From Pseudomonadota bacterium (GTDB lineage Bacteria > Pseudomonadota > Gammaproteobacteria > Acidiferrobacterales > Acidiferrobacteraceae): a stretch of DNA of 64,000 bases. The stretch lies in the NCBI GenBank assembly GCA_021794595.1, contig JAJYQN010000097.1:1-64000 (forward strand), in the 5' to 3' direction. The notes beneath the pieces were generated by a model that searched no databases, was not told the DNA's origin, and worked only from the letters and a program-made list of their open reading frames with translations. The position numbers and the translations under genes were made by a program. Positions within the stretch are counted from its first letter, which is position 1, and every line of letters begins with the position of its first letter. Shown here piece by piece: positions 9,965-18,141 of the stretch.

Positions 9965-10382
9965 GGCCGGTTTGTCCGAGGCCGTAGTAGTGGGGCAACT
10001 CAGGTCCCTCCTCAAAACCGAGGGCCGCGTAGAGGCGACGAGCACCCAGATTATCGATCTTGACCTCGGCTCGGCAAACGTCGACTCCTTGCTCCCGCAA
10101 CCAGGCGAACGCAGCCTCGAGGAGGCGGCGCGCGATCCCGCGTTGGCGAAACTGGGGGTCTACGGACAAGGAGTACAGGCGTCCCCAACGACTGCGGCCG
10201 TTGCTCGCCAGCAACAGGCAAGCGGCGCCCTCGAAATTTCCTTCGACAAGCCAAGTGGCGTGGGGGCTCGTCAGGAGATAGCGCAGTTGGCGGCGGTTAA
10301 AGAGTCCGTCGTCGCGGCCAAAGCAGCGGATCTCAAGGGCCATAAGGCCCTCGAGATCCGCGAGGCCTGCGTGCCTTAGCAC
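9942..10382 (-). CDS. GNAT family N-acetyltransferase
   Basis: A 146-residue single-domain acetyltransferase of the RimI type. The acetyl-CoA pyrophosphate loop is seen as QFRQRGIARRLL, preceded by LYSLSVDP and followed by the NxxARRLYxxLGFE end motif. It starts with GTG inside the last codons of the DUF2156 gene (GTGCTAA overlap), so it is translationally coupled to that gene. The substrate is not evident: ribosomal protein, small amine and peptide are all possible. The pairing with a DUF2156 protein, itself of GNAT-like fold, suggests both act on a common target. Confidence 0.85.
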   Translation of the reverse strand: MLRHAGLADLEGLMALEIRCFGRDDGLFNRRQLRYLLTSPHATWLVEGNFEGAACLLLASNGRSRWGRLYSLSVDPQFRQRGIARRLLEAAFAWLREQGVDVCRAEVKIDNLGARRLYAALGFEEGPELPHYYGLGQTGLKLTLRL

Positions 10383-11464
10383 GCCTCGGTGGGGACGCGG
10401 CGGTGTAGGATGATCTTTTCCCCGAACATCGCCGGACGGTAGCTCATTTTCACCCGCCTCAGGTTTTCGAACCCCAGGTCGTCACCGACATTGATGTAAG
10501 TCGATTGGGAAAAGACCTTGGTGAATTCCCGAAATAAGTACTGAGCGGCCCCCTGGATATGGAAGTTGGTCTTCTCGATTAGGACGTTGGCTACATCGGG
10601 CGTCAATCGTTCCCCGAACGTGAACCCCTCCAAAACCCCATCGATAAAAAGGCTAAGTCCTTCGAGGCCCAGTTCTTCGTACAGGGCGATGGTGCGATTA
10701 ATGGCCTTGCGTTCAAGCTCCAGGTTGTACAGGAAGTCCTCTAGCGACCCTTCGGGTAAGGCCCGGATGCGGTTCTCCGTCCAGGTGTTGACGAGGCTAC
10801 GTGCCGCTTCGTGATGGTCGCGCGAGAACGGGACCAATTGATGGTTCGGATAGGCGCGCCGGAACTGGTTGATCTCGTTCCTTTTGGTCTTGAAGGCATT
10901 ACCGCGCAGTTCGATGAGGTCCGACGTGCGATAGATGTAGTCGGGGTTTGTGACCTCGACATGCCACGGCTCGCCATTGATCAATGGCGTTACCCCGTCC
11001 GTGTCCTTATCCAGGATTTGAAGGAAGTCCTTGTACACGAAGTCCAGACGGGCCTGATAGGGCGATGGGTTGTACTGATCCATGATGCGGATACAGATTT
11101 TTAGGGCCCGCTTCTGACGATGGGCCTCTCCGAGCGGAGGCAATAGCATTGTGAGTCCGTTGCCGGACAGACCGAAAAGACAAAAACATCCCTCGATGAT
11201 CTGGTAAAAGCCGCTCGCTTGATACAGCCATATGACGTTGTTCGCAAAGCTGTAGTCCGAGAGTGCGACGCCCAGACGGGCCACGGCATCGTCAAAGTAG
11301 GGCTTGGCGCTCTTGTCGAACGGGAACAGGCGGTATTTCCCGGAAACGAGGTAGCGAGCCTGCGGTTCGAGTCGACGAGCGGTGTCTAGACCGACGGGCT
11401 GCGGGTTGGCGCCGGCCGGGGTCAAGAAGTGCGCATCCATTACGGCATTTACGGCATTTAGCAT
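10376..11464 (-). CDS. DUF2156 (phosphatidylglycerol lysyltransferase C-terminal-like) protein
   Basis: A 362-residue soluble protein matching the aminoacyl-PG-synthase-like domain without the membrane part: seen are YDLY-like strands, the KRNEINQFRR helix, the long acyltransferase core and the C-terminal MSYRPAMFG segment. Known members with a membrane domain transfer lysine or alanine from tRNA to phosphatidylglycerol; stand-alone members are uncharacterised. The start ATG overlaps the final codons of a 29-codon ORF (ATGCTAA), and its own end overlaps the GNAT start in the same way. The three therefore form a tightly coupled unit. Function is unassigned. Confidence 0.75.
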   Translation of the reverse strand: MLNAVNAVMDAHFLTPAGANPQPVGLDTARRLEPQARYLVSGKYRLFPFDKSAKPYFDDAVARLGVALSDYSFANNVIWLYQASGFYQIIEGCFCLFGLSGNGLTMLLPPLGEAHRQKRALKICIRIMDQYNPSPYQARLDFVYKDFLQILDKDTDGVTPLINGEPWHVEVTNPDYIYRTSDLIELRGNAFKTKRNEINQFRRAYPNHQLVPFSRDHHEAARSLVNTWTENRIRALPEGSLEDFLYNLELERKAINRTIALYEELGLEGLSLFIDGVLEGFTFGERLTPDVANVLIEKTNFHIQGAAQYLFREFTKVFSQSTYINVGDDLGFENLRRVKMSYRPAMFGEKIILHRRVPTEAC

Positions 11465-11547
11465 GCTTCCCCCCTCGTCTTGCGCAGGCGCGGGGGGAAG
11501 CTCCGTTCGGGAGGCTCGTTATCGGTCTTTTCGATGTCAAGGGTCAT
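11458..11547 (-). CDS. Small ORF (29 residues) translationally coupled to the DUF2156 gene
   Basis: Starts at an ATG with a TGGAG site 9 bases upstream and ends GEAC-stop, where ATGCTAA starts the DUF2156 gene. The peptide is charged and proline-rich (NEPPERSFPPRLRKTRGEAC at its end), with no signal peptide or membrane segment. The junction between DUF2156 and GNAT has the same geometry: the upstream protein also ends EAC and the downstream start lies in TGCTAA. It may be a leader peptide that sets translation of the unit, or a peptide substrate for the two transferases. Neither is shown. Confidence 0.45.
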   Translation of the reverse strand: MTLDIEKTDNEPPERSFPPRLRKTRGEAC

Positions 11548-11593
11548 AATGCGTTTCTCCAGTTAAGGCTGTAACGAGGATTGCGTCGCCCAT

Positions 11594-11614
11594 AAAAAAA
11601 GGGGCCAAAGCCCC
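11594..11614 (-). terminator. Rho-independent terminator for the nth-FIST-DUF1841 transcript
   Basis: On the minus strand, GGGGC-TTTG-GCCCC is followed directly by seven T residues. It lies 150 bases beyond the DUF1841 stop and 47 bases before the start of the 29-residue ORF, separating the two leftward units. Because it sits so close to the next start it could also act as an attenuator. Nothing else convincing was found in 11615-11766. Confidence 0.8.
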
Positions 11615-11766
11615 GTATCCATGTCACGGAATTATGCACCTTAGTGCGGTTAATACAGGAGGGTCTCTGGTCTCTTGTCATGATGCCCTTATGTACTCCC
11701 CAGGAGGCCAGATTGCAAGGGGGCGGGCATGGGCGTGACCATCGGCTCATGACGAGTGGTTCGCCC

Positions 11767-12177
11767 TTAAGGCAGTTCGCGCAAGCAGGCGATATAAGAG
11801 GCCTCGTCGGGCATCCGTCCTTGCTCTTGCGCCCCGCGCAGGGTTTCTTCCAGACACTCCATCATCAAGTGCCGGGCGTGGTGAGGGTCCTTTACCCGTT
11901 CTTGGAGGCGTCGCCACTGCTCGGCGATGCCGGGGGGGCGGTCGGTCGAAATTTGCTCGGCCAAGGCGATGTGTAAGCCGAGGTGGAGAAAAGGGTTTGC
12001 CATCGGGTCGGAACCCCCCACGGAGGGCTCCTCGGCGAACAGGGCGTGGTATTCGGGGTGGGCGAGCAAGGCTTCTACGATCACGGCCTCTACGCCCGCT
12101 AGGGGTTTTTGGTCTTGGAAGTGTTGCCAGGCCGTGTAGAAGACCTGACGCATAGCGGCCCGATCGTTCGACCACAT
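11767..12177 (-). CDS. DUF1841 family protein
   Basis: A 136-residue soluble protein recognised as DUF1841 by its N-terminal NDRAAMRQVFYTAW pattern, a central NPFLHLGLHIALAEQ segment and a C-terminal helix with RHLMMECLEETLRGAQ. The family is widespread in beta- and gammaproteobacteria and has no assigned function. Its ATG overlaps the FIST-protein stop by one base (TGATG), so the two are translationally coupled. Confidence 0.8.
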   Translation of the reverse strand: MWSNDRAAMRQVFYTAWQHFQDQKPLAGVEAVIVEALLAHPEYHALFAEEPSVGGSDPMANPFLHLGLHIALAEQISTDRPPGIAEQWRRLQERVKDPHHARHLMMECLEETLRGAQEQGRMPDEASYIACLRELP

Positions 12178-13286
12178 CAGCCAGGCTTCTCTTGCGAGTC
12201 ACGGAATAGGCCGAGGACCGCCGAGTACTGATAGAGGTGGTTGGCGTCGTCGAGAGAACCGATCTCGCCGTTCCCGTAGATGCCAATGATCGGAAGGCCG
12301 GGGAACTGATGCTTCAAGAGATCCAGATCGCGGTCGGTGTCGCCATAGAAGTGGGGTCCCCGGCCTATACACGGGAAGAGGAGACCAAAGTGCGGCGCGC
12401 CTTTGAGTTCGTGTGCGGCGCGTTCTATGGTGGCGCGCGTGTCGCGCTCGGCGGCCAGGGTGTCGCGCATGGCCCAGAACAGCCGTTCTCCCCGCGTCAG
12501 GCGTTGGGCGAATGTGATCGATTGCTCGCTCAGATTGGCGGCCACGATATGGTTCAGGCGGTAGCGCCCCTCCTTGATGGCGGTCGTAGGATCGCCGAAG
12601 GTGACGCCGCCCATGATGAGGTGCAAGGGGATGTGCTCCATTTCCCGGACCCCGATGGGCAGCGACTGGACCAAGACGTTGAGGGCCGGGTAGTGGCCGA
12701 GCTTTAGCACGTCGTAGTCATGCACCTCGGCCACCTCGATAGGGCTTGTGAGGGCCCGTACCCCCTGCGAGGCCTTGAGGCTTGCGCGGACCCCGCGTAG
12801 GGTCACCTCGACGTAGCCTTGCTCCCGGACTTGGCCGCCTGACCAAACGCGGAACGGTCCTCTTCCCAGCATGTCGCCGGCGATTGCCCCAATGCGCCGG
12901 TAGCTGGCATCGAGCCAGTCAGCCGCCAAGTCGTTCGGGGCCGCAAGGCTTAATACCGCGTCTTCGTCGTTCTTTTCCACCCGATCCAGAAAGACCCTCC
13001 CCCCAAGGACCATGGCCGCGGCGGCCGGTGCGTCCAATATCCATTCTTCGTCGGTCAAAAGGCCGGCAGCGGTACAGCCCACGATCTGGGTGCACCCGGC
13101 GGCGCGCGCGGCCGCCCGCAGAGCCGGCTGCGGATCGGCGGCGAAGTGGTGGGTCAAAAACAGAATAACGGAACGCGCGTGACTTAGTCGCGCCCGTTCA
13201 AGCGCTTTGCGTACGGCGGTTGCCGCGAGCTCTGGTTGAGCGCGTGGCCCGCGGCCGAGACCGGTGGCGACTCGGATGCTGTCCAT
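12177..13286 (-). CDS. FIST-domain sensory protein
   Basis: A 369-residue protein with FIST_N followed by FIST_C. The FIST_N cue is a strand-rich region with ILFLTHHFA and the QIVGCTAAGLLTDEEW motif; FIST_C carries the PRPFxVPL-like LHLIMGGVTFGDP and the terminal GIYGNGEIGSL loop. FIST proteins are proposed to bind small ligands, perhaps amino acids, and to feed signalling; no enzyme activity is known. Its ATG lies 103 bases inside the end of nth. The ATG at 13286 is kept because the FIST_N domain begins within the first residues and it is preceded by AGTAGGTCC. Confidence 0.85.
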   Translation of the reverse strand: MDSIRVATGLGRGPRAQPELAATAVRKALERARLSHARSVILFLTHHFAADPQPALRAAARAAGCTQIVGCTAAGLLTDEEWILDAPAAAAMVLGGRVFLDRVEKNDEDAVLSLAAPNDLAADWLDASYRRIGAIAGDMLGRGPFRVWSGGQVREQGYVEVTLRGVRASLKASQGVRALTSPIEVAEVHDYDVLKLGHYPALNVLVQSLPIGVREMEHIPLHLIMGGVTFGDPTTAIKEGRYRLNHIVAANLSEQSITFAQRLTRGERLFWAMRDTLAAERDTRATIERAAHELKGAPHFGLLFPCIGRGPHFYGDTDRDLDLLKHQFPGLPIIGIYGNGEIGSLDDANHLYQYSAVLGLFRDSQEKPG

Positions 13287-13945
13287 GGACCTACTTTATC
13301 CCTATGTGCACATAAATCAAAGAGTACGCACCGAGCACAGTCCGGCGCCCGCGCCTTGCAGACATAGCGGCCGTGGAGAATAAGCCAGTGGTGGGCGTCG
13401 CGCCGGAAGTGGGGCGGCACAAGCCGTGCCAAGCGATCTTCGACCTCCCGGACCGTGCGCCCCGGCGCGAGCCCGAGTCGGTTGGCCACCCGAAAGATAT
13501 GGGTATCGACCGCGATGGTCGGTTCGCCAAAGGCGGTGTTGAGGATGACATTGGCGGTTTTGCGTCCTACCCCGGGCAGCGCCTCGAGACTCGCCCTGTC
13601 CCTCGGCACCTCTCCGCCGTGGTCACGCACCAGTTGCTCGCAGGTCTTTATGATGTGGCGGGCCTTTGTGCGGTAGAGCCCGATGGTGCTGATATAGGTC
13701 TTGAGTCGATCTTCCCCCAAGGCCAGAAGGCTAGGGGCATCGGGGGCCGCCGCGAACAGGGCCTTGCTTGCCTTATTGACCCCCCGGTCCGTGGCCTGGG
13801 CCGAGAGGATCACCGCGATCAGCAGCTGGAAGACCGAGCCGTAGTGAAGCTCTGTCGTGGGGCTCGGGTTGTGTGCCTGAAGCCGCGCAAAAAGGGCTTC
13901 TCGTTGCGCGGGCCCCAGGCGGATCTTGGGCTTTTTAGACGTGAC
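13184..13945 (-). CDS. nth: Endonuclease III (DNA glycosylase/AP lyase)
   Basis: Removes oxidised pyrimidines and cleaves the abasic site in base-excision repair. The helix-hairpin-helix LPGVGRKTANVI, the catalytic Lys within it, the Asp in VDTHIFRVANRL and the iron-sulfur motif C-X6-C-X2-C-X5-C are all present. Conserved N-terminal sequence (NPSPTTELHY, then LLIAVILSAQATD) is encoded upstream of the first standard start, the GTG at 13813. In this frame I find no ATG, GTG or TTG between 13813 and the upstream gene body. The 5' end given is therefore approximate: translation probably starts at a non-standard codon near 13942-13963, overlapping the preceding gene. The C-terminus has an extra tail of about 35 residues overlapping the FIST gene. 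Confidence 0.85.
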   Translation of the reverse strand, partial: VTSKKPKIRLGPAQREALFARLQAHNPSPTTELHYGSVFQLLIAVILSAQATDRGVNKASKALFAAAPDAPSLLALGEDRLKTYISTIGLYRTKARHIIKTCEQLVRDHGGEVPRDRASLEALPGVGRKTANVILNTAFGEPTIAVDTHIFRVANRLGLAPGRTVREVEDRLARLVPPHFRRDAHHWLILHGRYVCKARAPDCARCVLFDLCAHRDKVGPWTASESPPVSAAGHALNQSSRQPPYAKRLNGRD

Positions 13946-14351
13946 GATAACGTCCGACGTCAGGCGGCGCGGCGCGTGGCGCCTTTTCCCGGTCGCCCTC
14001 GAGGGTCTTGATCCAGGCCTCGTGATCGTGCGCGACCTTATGCAAGGCGTCTTCGGACAGCTTCGGGAAGATCACGTTGGCGATAAAGGCGCCGAGGTCC
14101 GCGAGGGCCGTTGCCCATTTATAGTCGTGAAGATGGAAGTTCGACTCCGCATGTTGGCCGAAAGGGTAGTGCTTGAAGTCGACCGCACGCGTGACTTTGA
14201 GATCGGGGTCCCGCTCCACAAAGCTTTTCGCGAACTCATACCACCATTTGTAGTAGCGCTCTTGGAGGTCCAGGCTAAATTGATGTTTTTCAAAGAAGGC
14301 AAACGCACTGATTCGATCGGCCTTGCCCCCAAAAGGGTAATGTCCTGACAT
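13935..14351 (-). CDS. Conserved-looking hypothetical protein
   Basis: A 138-residue soluble protein rich in aromatic and His residues (two HYPFG motifs, YYKWWYEFAK, FHLHDYKWATAL). There is no signal peptide or membrane helix. I do not recognise the family. It lies between rnfB and nth in the same direction; its end overlaps the beginning of nth, and the coupling may matter for nth, which lacks a normal start. The repeated HYPFG could bind a metal, but that is a guess. Confidence 0.6.
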   Translation of the reverse strand: MSGHYPFGGKADRISAFAFFEKHQFSLDLQERYYKWWYEFAKSFVERDPDLKVTRAVDFKHYPFGQHAESNFHLHDYKWATALADLGAFIANVIFPKLSEDALHKVAHDHEAWIKTLEGDREKAPRAAPPDVGRYRHV

Positions 14352-14377
14352 GGAAGCTCCTTACAAAACGGTTGGCG

Positions 14378-15022
14378 CTATTCGCTGGGCGCTATTCTAC
14401 GGTTTCCGACACCCGCTTGCCAACCGCGTTCTCGCCGAACCCGCGCCAAGGCCTCCTTGATTTCTTGGCGCTTGCGGGCCGCGCTGGCCCGTGCCGACTC
14501 GGGGCGCGTGAGCCCCTTTAAGCGGCGGCGCTTCCGGTGGAACCGCAGGCGCGCCCGGCGGGCCTCGTCTTGCGACCGGTCGGGCCAGGGACCCTGCGGG
14601 GAGTTTGGTTCGGTTTCAATGACGAAACAGTCGGCGGGGCAGGGGGCAAGACACAGCTGGCAGCCAGTGCATTCCGCTTTCAGAACAACGTGCGCATAGC
14701 CTACGGCCCCCGCGATGGCATCGACTGGGCAGGCCGGCAGGCAGCGTCCGCAGCCGATACAGGCGCCCTGGTCGATGGCGACGCGCAGGCGCAGCTCGGG
14801 ACTCAGCGGCGGCTCCCATGGCCGCGGCTCGCGCCCGAGAAGCGTCGCCAGCGCAAGCCGGGTCGTATCCCCGCCGGGAGGGCAGCGGTTCAGCTCCGTG
14901 TGCCCGCGTAACAGCGCTTGCGCATAGGGTCTACACCCGTCGAAGCCGCAGCGGCCGCACTGGGTTTGGGGTAGGAGCGCCATGATGTCGTGCACGGACG
15001 CCCGCGAATGTGTGGGGGTCAT
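14378..15022 (-). CDS. rnfB: RnfB-like ferredoxin (electron transport complex subunit B family), solo
   Basis: A 214-residue iron-sulfur protein with a four-Fe Fes domain (QTQCGRCGFDGCRPYA plus a later Cys in NRCPPGG) and two ferredoxin-type 4Fe-4S motifs (CIGCGRCLPACP and CTGCQLCLAPCP), then a basic helical tail. The N-terminal membrane anchor of full RnfB is missing from this start, and no rnfA, C, D, G or E lies nearby. Placement between metG and nth matches the rnf location in Pseudomonas-like genomes. An upstream open frame to 15214 overlaps the QueC-like gene, so the ATG at 15022 is preferred. Electron partner unknown. Confidence 0.82.
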   Translation of the reverse strand: MTPTHSRASVHDIMALLPQTQCGRCGFDGCRPYAQALLRGHTELNRCPPGGDTTRLALATLLGREPRPWEPPLSPELRLRVAIDQGACIGCGRCLPACPVDAIAGAVGYAHVVLKAECTGCQLCLAPCPADCFVIETEPNSPQGPWPDRSQDEARRARLRFHRKRRRLKGLTRPESARASAARKRQEIKEALARVRRERGWQAGVGNRRIAPSE

Positions 15023-15083
15023 GGCGCGAGTCTGGCGCGTGAGCGGGCGGGATGCAAGCGCCCCTGACCGTGGTGGTGCGGGG

Positions 15084-15680
15084 TTATTTTGGGGGGCCGG
15101 ACGGGGATTCAAGGCCGCGGAGCGCCGAGTCGCGAGCCTGGCACTGGGGGCACTGACCGCAGTGTGCCCGATGTCCGAGAAGGCAGCTGTAGGTGAGTGT
15201 GTAGTCGACCCCAAGGGCTAGCCCACGGGCTATGACATCGGCTTTACTCAGCTCGCGGTAGGGGATCTCGAGGACGACCTTTAAAGACGCCAAGCATTCG
15301 CTGAGCGGCCGTGTAAAGTCGGGCCGGCCTTCCGGGTGTTTCTGGTCCTCTCGCTGCAGTCCGAGGAGGACTCGCCGCGCCTGTGTCTGGAGGGCCCAGT
15401 TGGCCGCGAGGCTTACCGCCAAGAGGTTGCGCGCACGCAGCGGGACGTGAGGTCGTATGGCAGTTGGCCCGCGAAGATCGATCGCGAGGCGTTTGAGATT
15501 GATGACGGTAAAGGGCGTATCGGTGCGGACACACGCGGCGGCTGCGGCGCGCCGCTCTTGTAAGGCAGCACTTTGTCCGTAGTCGATGAAGAGCGCCCGC
15601 AACTCGCCCTGCGTGCGCGCTTCATAGAGTAGCGTGGTGCTTTCGATGCCACCACTCAGAAGTACGATGTCCGTCGGCAT
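15084..15680 (-). CDS. QueC-like 7-cyano-7-deazaguanine synthase family protein
   Basis: A 198-residue PP-loop ATPase-type protein. The nucleotide loop is LLSGGIESTTLLY, and the C-terminal zinc site is seen as SCLLGHRAHCGQCPQCQAR, as in QueC, which turns 7-carboxy-7-deazaguanine and ammonia into preQ0 for queuosine. It is slightly shorter than typical QueC (about 220) and the sequence is divergent. No queD, queE or queF lies nearby, so a related ATP-pyrophosphatase role is possible. It is in line with rnfB downstream and about 150 bases downstream of metG. Confidence 0.7.
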   Translation of the reverse strand: MPTDIVLLSGGIESTTLLYEARTQGELRALFIDYGQSAALQERRAAAAACVRTDTPFTVINLKRLAIDLRGPTAIRPHVPLRARNLLAVSLAANWALQTQARRVLLGLQREDQKHPEGRPDFTRPLSECLASLKVVLEIPYRELSKADVIARGLALGVDYTLTYSCLLGHRAHCGQCPQCQARDSALRGLESPSGPPK

Positions 15681-15827
15681 GACCTGCGGGGCGAGTGGGG
15701 GAACTTATTTTAAGATCCCTCGGTCGCGACTTCAAATCCCTCTCGGGGTCGGTTGGGCCTTTCTGGAGCGAGGGCGCGCTTCAGGTAGACCCAGACAAGA
15801 CGCGTTTGCGCAGCGGATCCCCTGGCG

Positions 15828-17891
15828 TTAACGAATCTTCATGCCAGGTTGTGCCCCGGTGTCCATATTGACGAGAAAAAGGCCCGTACCGTCACTTGCC
15901 GCCAACACCATGCCTTCGGAGACGCCAAAACGCATCTTGCGGGGTTTCAGGTTGGCGACGCAGACCACAAGGCGGCCCACCAAGGACTCGGGTGGGTAGG
16001 CGTGACGAATGCCCGCGAATACCGTGCGTATCCGGCCTTCGCCGAGATCCAGGGACAGTTTGAGGAGTTTGTCGGCCCCTTCGAGATATTCGGCATTGAC
16101 GACCCGGGCGACACGCAGATCCACGCGCCCAAAGTCCTCGGCCGTGATGAGGCCCGGGTCTTCTCCCGGGCTTTGGGTTTGACTCGCCATCGAGGCCTTC
16201 GCGGGGCCGGCCTTCGGGGTGGCCGACTCGGTTTTGGTCGGCGTCTCGGGGTCCGGCATAAGCGGCCTTATGTCGCTTGCCTCAATGCGGCGCATAAGGT
16301 GGGTGTAGGGTTGGATGGTGTGCCCAAGCCAGGGGGTCTTGACGCTCTCGAAGGTGAGCTCCGGCCCACCGAGCAGAGTCTCGACCGAGGCTGCTGTCTG
16401 GGGAAGAACCGGTTTTAAGTAGGCGACCAGGACCCGGAACAGGTTGAGCGCTTGGGTGCAGACCTTCTGGAGTTCGGCGCGGCGCGGCAGCGCGCGCGCC
16501 ATCTCCCAAGGTCGGGTTTCATCGACGTAACGGTTGGCCCGATCGGCGAGGTCCATAATCGCTTTAATAGCCCGGCTGTATTCGCGCGTTTCGTAATGAC
16601 CGGCTATGGCCTCCCCCGCCAGCAGGAACTCTTGGTAAAGCGTAGCATCAGGCAAGGTGTCGCTTAGGGCGTTGTCGAGATATTTCGCCAGAAGTTGACT
16701 CGTGCGACTCGCGATGTTGACGAGTTTGCCGACGAGGTCGGAATTGATGCGGGCTCGAAAGTCGTCGAGATTCAAATCCAGGTCTTCGATGCCGGCGTTG
16801 AGCTTGGCCGCGAAATAATAGCGCAGGTATTCCGGGGGCAAGCAATCGAGGTAGGCGCGCGCGGTGATGAACGTGCCCCGCGACTTCGACATCTTTTTCC
16901 CGTTCACGGTCAAAAAGCCGTGGGCGTTTATGGATTTTGGTCGGGTCAATTGGGCGGCCTGGAGCATGGCCGGCCAAAACAGCGCATGGAAGTAGAGAAT
17001 ATCTTTGCCGATAAAGTGGTGAACCTCGTACTGCGACCACTGATCGCAGATCTCAGACAAGCTTAACTGACGTCCTTCCAACTCATTGCGCAGTTGCCAA
17101 AAGGTCGCGATGTAACCGACCGGGGCATCGAGCCAGACATAGAAGTATTTGTCTTCGGTGCCGGGTATCCGGAAACCAAAATAGGGGGCGTCGCGACTGA
17201 TGTCCCAATCGGTGAGGCCGGCCGTCAGCCACTCGTCTAGCTTATGGCAGGCCTCGGGCTGAAGCGCGCCTTCGCGAGTGAAGGCCTTCAGGTCGGCGGC
17301 AAAGTCATTCAGCTTGAAAAAATAGTGTTCGGAGCTTTTGGTGATCGGTGTCGCTCCGCTCAAGGCCGAGACCGGATTGATGAGGTCATGGGGTGTATAG
17401 GTGGCACCGCAGGCCTCACACGAGTCGCCGTACTGGTCGGCGGCGTGGCAGCGTGGGCATTCCCCCTTTATGAACCGGTCGGGAAGGAAAAGCTGTTTGA
17501 CCGGATCGAAGGCCTGTTCGATGGTCCGGACCGCGATATGCCCGGCGCCCCGGAGTTTGTGGTAGAAGTCCTCTGCGAGTTGGCGGTTCTCGTCGCTATG
17601 GGTGGAGCCGAAGCGATCGAATCGAATGCCAAAGTCGCTAAAGTCGCGGATGTGTTCGGCCGCAACCTTGGCAATCAATTGTTCGGGCGAGACGCCGTCT
17701 GCCTCCGCCTTAAGCATAATAGGGGTCCCGTGGGTGTCGTCTGCGCAGACGTAATAGCAGACGCGGCCCCGAAGCCTTTGGTAGCGAACGAAGATGTCGG
17801 TCTGGATATACTCGACTAAGTGGCCCAGATGGATGGCGCCGTTGGCGTAAGGCAAGGCGCTCGTTACCAGCATTTTACGGTCGTTAGACAT
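15828..17891 (-). CDS. metG: Methionyl-tRNA synthetase
   Basis: Charges tRNA-Met in the cytosol. The 687-residue protein has the class I HIGH motif as HLGH ([12 protein letters not shown]), the KMSKS loop as KKMSKSRG, a zinc knuckle with two CxxC pairs ([17 protein letters not shown]) and the C-terminal tRNA-binding domain ([12 protein letters not shown]) that dimerises long MetRS. It is divergent from mrp across about 250 bases, as in Pseudomonas. Confidence 0.98.
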   Translation of the reverse strand: MSNDRKMLVTSALPYANGAIHLGHLVEYIQTDIFVRYQRLRGRVCYYVCADDTHGTPIMLKAEADGVSPEQLIAKVAAEHIRDFSDFGIRFDRFGSTHSDENRQLAEDFYHKLRGAGHIAVRTIEQAFDPVKQLFLPDRFIKGECPRCHAADQYGDSCEACGATYTPHDLINPVSALSGATPITKSSEHYFFKLNDFAADLKAFTREGALQPEACHKLDEWLTAGLTDWDISRDAPYFGFRIPGTEDKYFYVWLDAPVGYIATFWQLRNELEGRQLSLSEICDQWSQYEVHHFIGKDILYFHALFWPAMLQAAQLTRPKSINAHGFLTVNGKKMSKSRGTFITARAYLDCLPPEYLRYYFAAKLNAGIEDLDLNLDDFRARINSDLVGKLVNIASRTSQLLAKYLDNALSDTLPDATLYQEFLLAGEAIAGHYETREYSRAIKAIMDLADRANRYVDETRPWEMARALPRRAELQKVCTQALNLFRVLVAYLKPVLPQTAASVETLLGGPELTFESVKTPWLGHTIQPYTHLMRRIEASDIRPLMPDPETPTKTESATPKAGPAKASMASQTQSPGEDPGLITAEDFGRVDLRVARVVNAEYLEGADKLLKLSLDLGEGRIRTVFAGIRHAYPPESLVGRLVVCVANLKPRKMRFGVSEGMVLAASDGTGLFLVNMDTGAQPGMKIR

Positions 17892-18141
17892 GTGCGTTCC
17901 CCTTGGAAGCCGGCAAGGTAACAGTTTGAGACCGACCGGCCAAGGCCGGCGCCAGCCGGGTGGGCCGCAGGTCGCGACCAGTGTGCGGCTCCGGACCGCC
18001 GAAGCGAGATCGGACTGTGGCTCGTTCTGACGAGCCCGGCCCTAAGCGATGCCGACTGACCGGTTTAGATTTTGCGCAACAAGGTGTAGCATGCCGCCCC
18101 TAAACCCGGTGTTTTAGTAGGATTTCTGAGGAGAGCTTAGC

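Noticed and set aside
11544-11750. 68-codon minus-strand open frame upstream of the 29-residue ORF
   Set aside because: It runs straight through the terminator hairpin at 11594-11614 and has no family features.
17892-18141. Possible small gene in the metG-mrp divergent region
   Set aside because: No open frame with a ribosome-binding site; probably only promoters.
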